Assembly (NCBI GenBank): GCA_949499105.1
Contig: CATEFX010000028.1
Coordinates: forward strand, 62,001-126,000
Reading direction: 5' to 3'
DNA: 64,000 nt
DNA from: Formosa sp. Hel1_33_131
GTDB lineage: Bacteria > Bacteroidota > Bacteroidia > Flavobacteriales > Flavobacteriaceae
In this document: positions 9,377 through 15,950 of the stretch, piece after piece
Layout: every line of letters begins with the position of its first letter
Position numbering within the stretch: the first letter of the stretch is position 1
The notes under the pieces: generated by a model
Database searches by the model: none
Told to the model about the DNA's origin: nothing
Seen by the model: the letters and a program-made list of their open reading frames with translations, nothing else
Made by a program: the position numbers and the translations under genes

Positions 9377-9446
9377 CAGATAAAATTTAAAAAAAAACTA
9401 TGAGAAGAATCCAATGGTTTTTATGTGAATATAAAATAAGTGCGTA

Positions 9447-10199
9447 TTACTGCTTTACGATTCGCTTTGTTTGAGAAAATTGAGGGGTACTAATGTTCAT
9501 TAAATAAACGCCCGTATTCCACTCAGACGTATTAATTTTTGTATTGAATTTACCCATATTGGATTGAAAAATAAGCGTTCCTAAAACACTGTACACCGAA
9601 ATATTAGCTTCTTTTATGCTGGCAGGGAACTGTACATTCAGTTCTTTAACTGTTGGGTTTGGATACACATTAAATTCTGGGAGTGCAATTGTGGTAGTCC
9701 CCAGTGTAGCAGCAGCTCCACCTTTAGAAGCATGAAAATTTAAAACAAGACTCGAACCCTTTGCCCAAAGCATCGGAAGACTTGAAGATGTAGTTGGAAA
9801 CACATAATCATTAGAATCTGTAGTATCTAGAGCTCTCGTCGCTACGATTGTACGTACACCACTAGTAGTAACTGTATTGCTTGATTCTGCCCAATCTTGA
9901 GAAGCATCAACATTTGGAGCATTCTGTGCTCCTGTCAAATTTCGATCCTTTAGTCCTGTGCTATCGTAGAGAATCACATCTTCTCCACCAGTTCCCATCG
10001 AATTTCCTAAATTGGTATTTAAGGCGACTCCTAACCAAACGTCACTAGGTCCAACCATGGTCATGGTTACTTTCTCTGTGGTGCCATTTACATCAAACTG
10101 AACGGTAAAACCAGGAGTAAGGGTTACAACGCCTGTGGAAACTTGTGCGAATCCGTAAGAGGCCATTAAAAAGGTAAGTATAAACGTAATTTTTTTCAT
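9447..10199 (-). CDS. T9SS-exported DOMON-domain protein, candidate b-type cytochrome
   Basis: A 250-residue secreted protein: signal peptide (about 1-18), a DOMON-like domain at about 22-165 and a T9SS type A sorting domain at about 175-250 (FNVYPNPTVKELNV to TKRIVKQ). The DOMON pattern is clear in WLGVALN, MGTGGEDVILYD, RALDT and LWAKGSSLVLNFHASKG. In cellobiose dehydrogenase and AIR12-type DOMON domains haem b is held by one Met and one His. M68 and H156 fall at matching places here, so haem binding is plausible but unproven. The product should be exported to the cell surface or released. A sugar-binding role is the alternative. Confidence 0.75.
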   Translation of the reverse strand: MKKITFILTFLMASYGFAQVSTGVVTLTPGFTVQFDVNGTTEKVTMTMVGPSDVWLGVALNTNLGNSMGTGGEDVILYDSTGLKDRNLTGAQNAPNVDASQDWAESSNTVTTSGVRTIVATRALDTTDSNDYVFPTTSSSLPMLWAKGSSLVLNFHASKGGAAATLGTTTIALPEFNVYPNPTVKELNVQFPASIKEANISVYSVLGTLIFQSNMGKFNTKINTSEWNTGVYLMNISTPQFSQTKRIVKQ

Positions 10200-10229
10200 A
10201 GTATTTGTATTAAGAATTTTTATTTAGGA

Positions 10230-10736
10230 TTATTTATTTAGAATTAAATTGAGAGTGTCATCGTTATGCATTTTTGCAAAATCTAAAGGCGTCTTCCCTA
10301 CATTGTTTTTTAAATTAACATCTGCCTTTGCATCTACTAAAAGGGTGGTTATCTCTTTATTATTGAACATTACCGCATAATGTAAGGCGGTTGCATTGTT
10401 TGCGTCGGACAAATTAACATTGGCACCTGCATCTATTAATGCTTTAGCGACTTCAACATAGCCTTTGACAACGGCGGCCATTAAGGGTGTGCCGTCTTTA
10501 CTAGTTCCGTTAATGTTGTCAACTTTATCAATTAAATAATTGACCACTTCTAAATTATTGTAATAAGCTGCTAAGGTTAAAGGCGAACTCCCTCGTTTGT
10601 TAATTGAATCGACTAGTTTTGGATTGGTGTTATAAAAGACGTCCATTTCTTGAGCCGTTCCTTTTCGAGCACATTCAAATACATCGGTTTGGGCAACTGA
10701 AAGGTTGAAAGCAAAAATAAGTAAGAGGTACTTCAT
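10230..10736 (-). CDS. Secreted ankyrin-repeat protein
   Basis: A 168-residue protein with a short signal peptide (about 1-15, ending SVAQ) and four ankyrin repeats over about 25-168, seen in the recurring G-SPLTLAA, GTPLMAAV, ATALHYAV and GKTPLDFA turns. It should act in the periplasm as a protein-binding module. It sits between the OB-fold gene (7 bases upstream) and the DOMON gene (30 bases downstream) in one apparent operon. Periplasmic ankyrin proteins are linked to oxidative-stress enzymes in some proteobacteria, which is only a loose hint here. Confidence 0.85.
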   Translation of the reverse strand: MKYLLLIFAFNLSVAQTDVFECARKGTAQEMDVFYNTNPKLVDSINKRGSSPLTLAAYYNNLEVVNYLIDKVDNINGTSKDGTPLMAAVVKGYVEVAKALIDAGANVNLSDANNATALHYAVMFNNKEITTLLVDAKADVNLKNNVGKTPLDFAKMHNDDTLNLILNK

Positions 10737-10743
10737 TAATTTG

Positions 10744-11124
10744 TTAGTTAATATAAATACTACATTGATCGAGCTTAATCTGTTCTAATAAATCATCATA
10801 GCCAATACAACGGCCTTTGATTGCGATAGAATCATTTACCTGCAAACCAAGATCAATTGTATTGATTTTACAGTCTATTTTATTATTAATTGTCAAGCCT
10901 TGCGAGTTAACAGCACTTATAATTCCAGAAACGACAAGTGTCTGATCGAGATATTTTGATTCTGCTAGCGGCGCATTTTCGATGAACGCACTAAAAACAA
11001 CCTCTGCATCCATCGTAAAACGAACCGCTTCTTGATCGATTGATCGATGATCTGGAAACAAATAATTAAAACCAAAAAATATACCAAACACTACAATTAA
11101 AATAAAAACAATTTTGTTTCTCAT
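10744..11124 (-). CDS. OB-fold (tRNA_anti-like) membrane-anchored protein
   Basis: A 126-residue protein with one N-terminal membrane segment (about 4-22) and a small OB-fold-like domain (about 45-125: LDQTLVVSGIISAV, then LGLQVNDSIAIKGRCIGYDDLLEQIKL). This fits the tRNA_anti-like family common in Bacteroidota, which despite its name has no shown RNA role. It leads the minus-strand run through the ankyrin, DOMON and DUF5777 genes and is divergent from the cytochrome c gene. Two cysteines (in DCK and DQCSI) remain in the exported domain. Confidence 0.7.
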   Translation of the reverse strand: MRNKIVFILIVVFGIFFGFNYLFPDHRSIDQEAVRFTMDAEVVFSAFIENAPLAESKYLDQTLVVSGIISAVNSQGLTINNKIDCKINTIDLGLQVNDSIAIKGRCIGYDDLLEQIKLDQCSIYIN

Positions 11125-11193
11125 AATAAATTACATGTTAAACAAAAATAAAGATTTATAATGAATTAGAATCTGTTTAAAAAATAAAAGAAT

Positions 11194-11201
11194 TAAATTT
11201 G
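11194..11201 (+). promoter_or_regulatory. -7 box for cytochrome c / yceI transcript
   Basis: TAAATTTG matches TAnnTTTG and lies 24 bases before the cytochrome gene start. No TTG is found at the right distance upstream. Confidence 0.45.
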
Positions 11202-11225
11202 AATTAATTATAACAATCATTTTTT

Positions 11226-11597
11226 ATGAAAACGACACCCTTTTTACTTCTTTTATCAATATTATTTCTGAGTTTTTCATGTTCAAATTCTAGTGAAGGG
11301 GACCTGATCGAACAAGTTGATCCTGTTGAAGTCATTTCTTATGATACGCACATCAAATCCATTTTTGATACCAACTGTGTGGCCTGCCACTCAAATCCTG
11401 CAATTAACGGCGCTGGGGTTCCGTTGACTACTTTTAGTCAAGTGAAAAGCGCGATTGAAGCGACCGATCTTATCGACCGTATTAACAGACAATCTGGTGA
11501 AGGTGGTTTTATGCCATTGGGAGGCTCTCGCATGCCACAAGCCGCGATCAATTTGATTATACAATGGCAAACAGAAGGATTTATTGAATCACTTTAA
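11226..11597 (+). CDS. c-type cytochrome lipoprotein
   Basis: A 123-residue lipoprotein with the lipobox Cys at residue 19 and a single haem-binding motif CVACH at 51-55. Later methionines (GGFMPLGGSRMP) are candidates for the distal haem ligand. The size fits a single-haem periplasmic electron carrier tethered to a membrane. It is followed after 9 bases by a YceI gene, so the two should be co-transcribed. It is divergent from the OB-fold/ankyrin/DOMON/DUF5777 run. Electron exchange with the DOMON protein is a hypothesis from context. Confidence 0.88.
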   Translation: MKTTPFLLLLSILFLSFSCSNSSEGDLIEQVDPVEVISYDTHIKSIFDTNCVACHSNPAINGAGVPLTTFSQVKSAIEATDLIDRINRQSGEGGFMPLGGSRMPQAAINLIIQWQTEGFIESL

Positions 11598-11606
11598 TAT
11601 TAAAAA

Positions 11607-12143
11607 ATGAAACATTTATACGTATTATTTTTAGTCATTTCGGTGCTTGGGTTTTCACAAGAAAAATACCTCACCAAATCGGGGGTCCTTAACTTTGAAG
11701 CAAGTGTGGATACTTTTGAAGAAATAAAAGCCACGAATGATAATGTAACGGCTATTTTTAATGCCAGCAATGGTCAGTTTGCAGCCCTTGCACTCGTAAA
11801 AGGATTCCGGTTTAAAAATGCGCTTATGGAGGAACATTTTAATGAAAACTATGCGGAATCAAATGAATATCCTAAAGCGGTTTTTAAAGGGGAATTAACT
11901 AATTTTTCTTTAGAAACGATTCAAACGACCTATACGATGAATGGAACGCTTACTTTTCATGGGGTCACAAAATCGCTTAAAAACGTAGCTGTGGAACTCA
12001 TATCCTCAGAAAACGCATTCACTTTTAAAGGTTCTTTTGAAATCGCTCCAACTGACTTTGATATAGAAATTCCAAAAATTGTCCGTTCAAAAATTGCCGA
12101 CTCCGTATCCGTTGTTTTTGAATTTGAAATGGAAAAAAAATAA
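11607..12143 (+). CDS. YceI family periplasmic protein
   Basis: A 178-residue protein with a signal peptide (about 1-17) and the YceI lipocalin-like barrel. Family hallmarks seen are LMEEHFNENYAESNEYPKAVFKG and the MNGTLTFHGVTKSL strand pair. YceI proteins bind isoprenoid chains such as polyprenyl or quinone tails, and some are linked to soluble cytochrome b561 systems. That fits its place directly after a cytochrome c gene. The stop codon lies at the left arm of the terminator now split by the IS element, so its transcript may read into the IS. Confidence 0.9.
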   Translation: MKHLYVLFLVISVLGFSQEKYLTKSGVLNFEASVDTFEEIKATNDNVTAIFNASNGQFAALALVKGFRFKNALMEEHFNENYAESNEYPKAVFKGELTNFSLETIQTTYTMNGTLTFHGVTKSLKNVAVELISSENAFTFKGSFEIAPTDFDIEIPKIVRSKIADSVSVVFEFEMEKK

Positions 12144-12158
12144 ATTAAAAAAGCCGCA
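12144..12158. terminator. Left arm of terminator split by the IS element
   Basis: ATTAAAAAAGCCGCA is exactly complementary to 13603-13617 (TGCGGCTTTTTTAAT). Without the insertion the two arms would form a 15-pair stem with an AAT loop, followed by T runs on both strands, between the convergent yceI and M43 protease genes. The arms are now about 1.44 kb apart. Confidence 0.85.
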
Positions 12159-12168
12159 AATTACACTG

Positions 12169-12197
12169 CCCCCAAAAAGTTAGACACTATTTGGGGG
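12169..12197 (+). promoter_or_regulatory. Hairpin at IS left end next to transposase start
   Basis: CCCCCAAA (12169-12176) pairs with TTTGGGGG (12190-12197) and is followed by TATTTTT directly before the orfA ATG at 12205. Incoming transcripts would form this hairpin and either stop or hide the translation start. Other IS elements use similar end hairpins to block expression from outside promoters. Confidence 0.5.
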
Positions 12198-12204
12198 TAT
12201 TTTT

Positions 12205-12723
12205 ATGGGAAAAAAAGTCAAGTATGATTATGCATTTAAACTTGAATGTGTAAAATTAGTTTTAGAATCAGATTATTCAGCAGAAGCTGTTTCTAAACAG
12301 AAAGGTCTAAATGAATCTAACATTCGTAAATGGGTTGGTTTTTATAAAACTCAAGGAGAAAGAGGTCTATTACCAAGAAAGAACAGAAGTTATTCTACAG
12401 TCTTTAAATTAAAAGTTGTACAATCTATAGACAAGGAGTTCTTATCGTTAAGAGATGCTTGTTTCAAATTTAACATACCAGATGCTGGTATTATTGTAAA
12501 ATAGAAAAGAGATTTTACTAACTTTGGTTTTGAAGGCTTACAATCCAAATCTAGAGGCAGACCAAAATCTATGACTAATTTTAAACGAAAAAAGCGTAAA
12601 TCAGATAAACCATTAACCAGAGAAGAGGAACTTTTACAAGAAATAGAATCTCTACGATGTGAGAACGATTTGCTAAAAAAGTTTCACGCCTTAATTCAAG
12701 CAGAAAAAAAAGCCAAAAGGTAA
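12205..12723 (+). pseudogene. IS3 transposase orfA, interrupted by amber codon
   Basis: The frame starts with a helix-turn-helix (about 15-45) and a second one (about 65-100). TAG follows at 12502-12504, and the same frame then continues for 72 codons to TAA at 12721, including SKSRGRPKS and a leucine-rich coiled coil (EEELLQEIESL). Related orfA proteins have Trp-Gln at this point (VKWQ-DF), so the stop looks like TGG changed to TAG. Both halves are otherwise well preserved, which suggests a recent mutation. Without readthrough no OrfA or OrfAB fusion could be made. Confidence 0.8.
12705..12711 (+). promoter_or_regulatory. Likely -1 ribosomal frameshift site of IS orfA/orfB
   Basis: A run of eight A (12704-12711) near the end of orfA gives zero-frame codons AAA AAA. 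Slipping back one base enters the orfB frame, which is open here (AGC CAA AAG GTA ... ATG). This is the usual IS3-family way to make the OrfAB transposase. Confidence 0.65.
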
Positions 12724-12731
12724 AAGTTATA

Positions 12732-13565
12732 ATGGAATTAAGGCATAAGTATGATTTAGAATTACTTTTAAAACATACAAAAATAACAAGAAGCAGTTTT
12801 TATTATCATCAGCAACAGAGTAAATCGACTGATAAATATAAGGTAACAAAAGAGTTAATAATAACTATTTATCAAAAACACAAAGGACGTTATGGATATA
12901 GAAGAATTACTGATGAATTAAATAATAATGGCGTTATTATTAATCACAAAACTGTTTTAAGGTTGATGAAATTATTAGGCTTAAAAAGTCTTATAAGAGT
13001 AAAAAAATATAAATCTTATAAAGGAAAATTGGGAAAAGTAGCACCAAATATATTAAAGAGAAATTTTAAAGCAGCTGCGCCTAATAAAAAATGGGAAACT
13101 GATATAACTGAATTTAATGTATCAGGTAGAAAACTTTATTTATCACCTATTATAGACTTGTTTAATCAAGAAATTATAAGTTATGAACTAACAGAAAGAC
13201 CAGTCTTTAATCAAGTAGTTATGATGTTAAAAAAAGCTTTTAAGAAAATACCAGATAATACAAACCTAACATTACATACAGATCAAGGTTGGCAATATCA
13301 GATGAAACAGTATCAATATTTATTAAAAGAAAAGGGAATTACACAAAGTATGTCAAGAAAAGGAAATTGTTTAGATAATGCAATTATTGAAAATTTCTTT
13401 GGAATACTGAAATCAGAATTATTCTATCTAAAAAAATATAAATCTATAGAACAATTAAAAAAAGAAATTGAGGAGTATATAATCTATTATAATAATGATA
13501 GAATAAAATCAAATTTAAACAAAATGAGTCCGATAAAATATCGAACTCATTATTATCAAAATTAA
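12732..13565 (+). CDS. IS3-family transposase orfB (DDE integrase core)
   Basis: A 277-residue catalytic subunit with an N-terminal HTH_21-type region (about 45-100, GRYGYRRITDEL) and an integrase core. The acidic triad is D124 (WETDIT), D184 (HTDQGWQYQ) and E220 (DNAIIENFFG), the last two 35 residues apart, as in DD(35)E enzymes. It is intact, but in IS3 elements the active enzyme is normally the OrfAB fusion, and orfA upstream is broken. The ATG at 12732 could allow separate OrfB synthesis. Confidence 0.93.
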   Translation: MELRHKYDLELLLKHTKITRSSFYYHQQQSKSTDKYKVTKELIITIYQKHKGRYGYRRITDELNNNGVIINHKTVLRLMKLLGLKSLIRVKKYKSYKGKLGKVAPNILKRNFKAAAPNKKWETDITEFNVSGRKLYLSPIIDLFNQEIISYELTERPVFNQVVMMLKKAFKKIPDNTNLTLHTDQGWQYQMKQYQYLLKEKGITQSMSRKGNCLDNAIIENFFGILKSELFYLKKYKSIEQLKKEIEEYIIYYNNDRIKSNLNKMSPIKYRTHYYQN

Positions 13566-13602
13566 TTATAAATTTGTCTAAACTTTTGGGTGCAGTCTAA
13601 AT

Positions 13603-13617
13603 TGCGGCTTTTTTAAT
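13603..13617. terminator. Right arm of terminator split by the IS element
   Basis: TGCGGCTTTTTTAAT is exactly complementary to the left arm at 12144-12158. It lies 25 bases beyond the stop of the M43 protease gene (minus strand). Alone it cannot fold into the original hairpin. Confidence 0.85.
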
Positions 13618-13641
13618 AAAATGTATCTGATTTAAAGTTTA

Positions 13642-15810
13642 CTATTTTTTGATAAATTTTGAAACCATTTCTAAATTCCCTGCTTTTATCTTCATAAAGT
13701 ACATCCCTTTAGAAAGCTCTGAAACCTGAATTCTGTTTGAAGTAATTTGAGTACTACCCATCACTTGTTTGCCAGTGATGTCATAAATTTCATAAGCACT
13801 TATCACGGCGTTATTCTGAAGCGTAATTGTCAATTCATCTTGTACCGGATTTGGATAGATTTTTAATTGTAGCGCAGATACAGCTTCATTTCCTAGAGTG
13901 GTAGAAACATAAACCCCATAATCATCTGCACGTCCTGCAAAATTATTAGAACAAACTACAGGAGAACTATTCATGTTTGAAATCACTCGCATGGTTAATA
14001 CTGTGTTTAACGTTGCATTGGCTGGTGGTGTGACAGTTGTTGGGTACGTATGAGACCCAGCATTACCTGCTTCAACATTCGTATCTAAAACACGTTCAGA
14101 AGTTTCAAAGGTTCCGCTATTATCCCAATCAATCCATACTCCTGTATGTTGAGAAAAACCATCAACTGATCTATAGATGACTTGCAAATCATAAGATGTA
14201 CTTGCATTAATTAGTGTGTTTTTTGAACACCTAAAATCTAAATAAGCATTTACAGGTATAAAAGTATTCGTTAAATTACTAAATGTATTGAACGAGACAC
14301 TCGTGACTCCAGTACCATAATTATTATCATTATTAGAGCTCGTGGGGGTACAAATGGCTGAAGGTGATGGATTAATAATCACATTATTTTGTTTGGTGCG
14401 TGTTGAAGTTCCTTGAAGATTTGTGATTTGGAGTGTGACATCATAGGATCCAGCATTATCAAATGTAATGGAAGGATTTTGTTGGGATGAAGTATAAGTA
14501 GAGCCAGCCCCATTATCAAAAGTCCAAACAAAAGAGATGTTATCATACCCTGAATTTGTGTAGCTATTTGGTACATTGGTTGATGCATCAGTAAATGAAA
14601 CTTGTTGATCTATACATCCTAATGTTGCTGTGGAATTAAAATCAACAACTGCTGTCGCTATTGGAGTCAGTGCAGCACTTGTAAGATAGGATGCTCTTGT
14701 AACAGTTAAGGCAGTATTAGAAACAGCTCTTTGCCCGCCAGTAAATTCATTTCTACAACCAGAGTAATCCATAAAATTAAATCTATGGTCTTGAGCTGTG
14801 CCTGAGTTTCTTGAAAAGTTTGTGTCTGGATTAATGACTTGGTCAAATGTTAAATCACATTCATTAGAAACATCCGACTCACAACCAGATCCCAAATCTA
14901 ATGCCGAAGTTCTCACGTGGCTTGGAGTGTCATCAATAGCGGCACCGAGTAGCTCCAAATTATCATTTCCACATATTCCAGTGTCTATATTATCCCCATT
15001 AAAGGTGTGAGGTAAATTGAGGGCGTGCCCCATTTCATGCGCAAAAGTAGACGAGGATTCATTTAAATAAGCACATATTAAAACGACAGTACCATCATTT
15101 GGATTTCCGTGCGACGATGCATAATAGGCATACCCAACTGTGTAGGAAACACCTGTATAACAATTTTTATTATCAATTTCATCCACAATCCACACATTAT
15201 AATATTTTGTTGGATCCCAAATACTATATTCTTTAAGAGAGTTTATTTCTTGATCATTATTGTAATCTTCTAGACCACCTTCTCCAACACCACCTTCGAC
15301 ATAGGCAGCAACGCCACTCATATCGACACGCTCAATTCCGTTGGTTGTGTTACCAGCTTCATCTTGTATGGCTAAAATGAATTCTATTTTCATATCAACG
15401 CCTTCTACAACCCCTAAGATTTCGGTTCTTTTTCTCCAATAATTATTTAAATATTGGATGCCTAACTTAACGTTTTCATCTGAAATATTATTTCCTACTC
15501 CAAGTTCCTCCCCTTTGTGCATCACGTGAACAACTACTGGGACTTGAAGAATATCGTTTGATGCTACAAATTTCTTGGAAGCCGCATTTTTAATCGCCAA
15601 TTTCATTTTTTCATGACGCTCTTTATATTGAGGATCATTTTTCATTTTTTCATTGTGCAATGAATCGGCACCACAAAATTCTTTAAAATTTTGTTGGTTC
15701 GCATCTTGTGATGTTAAAGTGGGCGCAATTGGGGTCAGTGTTTGCGCATTCATGTTGAAAGACGCAAAGAGTGCAATCATAACGATTGCTTTTAAGTACT
15801 TGTGGTTCAT
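13642..15810 (-). CDS. Secreted M43 (pappalysin-like) zinc metalloprotease with PKD and T9SS domains
   Basis: A 722-residue exported protease. A signal peptide (about 1-22) is followed by a propeptide-like region, then the metzincin catalytic domain at about 75-380 with HEMGHALNLPH (H258, E259, H262, H268), the extended zinc motif HExxHxxGxxH variant. A PKD domain follows at about 390-485, a GEVED-type domain at about 495-635 (WIDWDNSGTFETSERV) and a T9SS type A sorting domain at about 645-722. It should be surface-bound or released and degrade external protein. A TATATTTG box lies 38 bases upstream. Its terminator is split by the IS. Confidence 0.92.
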   Translation of the reverse strand: MNHKYLKAIVMIALFASFNMNAQTLTPIAPTLTSQDANQQNFKEFCGADSLHNEKMKNDPQYKERHEKMKLAIKNAASKKFVASNDILQVPVVVHVMHKGEELGVGNNISDENVKLGIQYLNNYWRKRTEILGVVEGVDMKIEFILAIQDEAGNTTNGIERVDMSGVAAYVEGGVGEGGLEDYNNDQEINSLKEYSIWDPTKYYNVWIVDEIDNKNCYTGVSYTVGYAYYASSHGNPNDGTVVLICAYLNESSSTFAHEMGHALNLPHTFNGDNIDTGICGNDNLELLGAAIDDTPSHVRTSALDLGSGCESDVSNECDLTFDQVINPDTNFSRNSGTAQDHRFNFMDYSGCRNEFTGGQRAVSNTALTVTRASYLTSAALTPIATAVVDFNSTATLGCIDQQVSFTDASTNVPNSYTNSGYDNISFVWTFDNGAGSTYTSSQQNPSITFDNAGSYDVTLQITNLQGTSTRTKQNNVIINPSPSAICTPTSSNNDNNYGTGVTSVSFNTFSNLTNTFIPVNAYLDFRCSKNTLINASTSYDLQVIYRSVDGFSQHTGVWIDWDNSGTFETSERVLDTNVEAGNAGSHTYPTTVTPPANATLNTVLTMRVISNMNSSPVVCSNNFAGRADDYGVYVSTTLGNEAVSALQLKIYPNPVQDELTITLQNNAVISAYEIYDITGKQVMGSTQITSNRIQVSELSKGMYFMKIKAGNLEMVSKFIKK

Positions 15811-15847
15811 TGGTTATGTTGTTTAATAAAATTTAATATCTATCAAA

Positions 15848-15855
15848 CAAATATA
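15848..15855 (-). promoter_or_regulatory. -7 box for M43 protease gene
   Basis: The minus strand reads TATATTTG, 38 bases upstream of the ATG. No TTG -33 element was found at the usual spacing. Confidence 0.45.
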
Positions 15856-15901
15856 CGTATTTAAAACTTGTACTATAACTTATATTTAGTGTCTGGATAT
15901 C

Positions 15902-15928
15902 AAAAAAGCCGCTGAATGCGGCTTTTTT
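15902..15928. terminator. Terminator after carB
   Basis: An 11-pair stem AAAAAAGCCGC/GCGGCTTTTTT with loop TGAAT, ending 22 bases past the carB stop on the minus strand. The stem core GCCGC is the same as in the terminator hit by the IS. Confidence 0.85.
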
Positions 15929-15950
15929 GGTACTAAGTTGAAATAAATTT

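Larger units (their letters stand above)
12162..13599 (+). mobile_element. IS3-family insertion sequence (IS150-like), 1438 bp
   Basis: The element has 24-base imperfect inverted ends, 12162-12185 and 13576-13599, 20 of 24 matching, and is flanked by a 3-bp direct repeat AAT (12159-12161 and 13600-13602). Inside are orfA (two helix-turn-helix regions and a leucine-zipper-like tail) and orfB with a DD(35)E integrase core, in the -1 frame relative to orfA with an A8 slippage run between them. It lies exactly in the loop of a perfect terminator hairpin. An amber codon in orfA probably makes it unable to move by itself. Confidence 0.93.

Noticed and set aside
12164-13597. IS ends placed at TGCCCCC/GGGTGCA with a CAC/GTC flank
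   Set aside because: That reading gives no target duplication; moving the ends out by five bases gives longer inverted repeats and a matching AAT duplication in the terminator loop.
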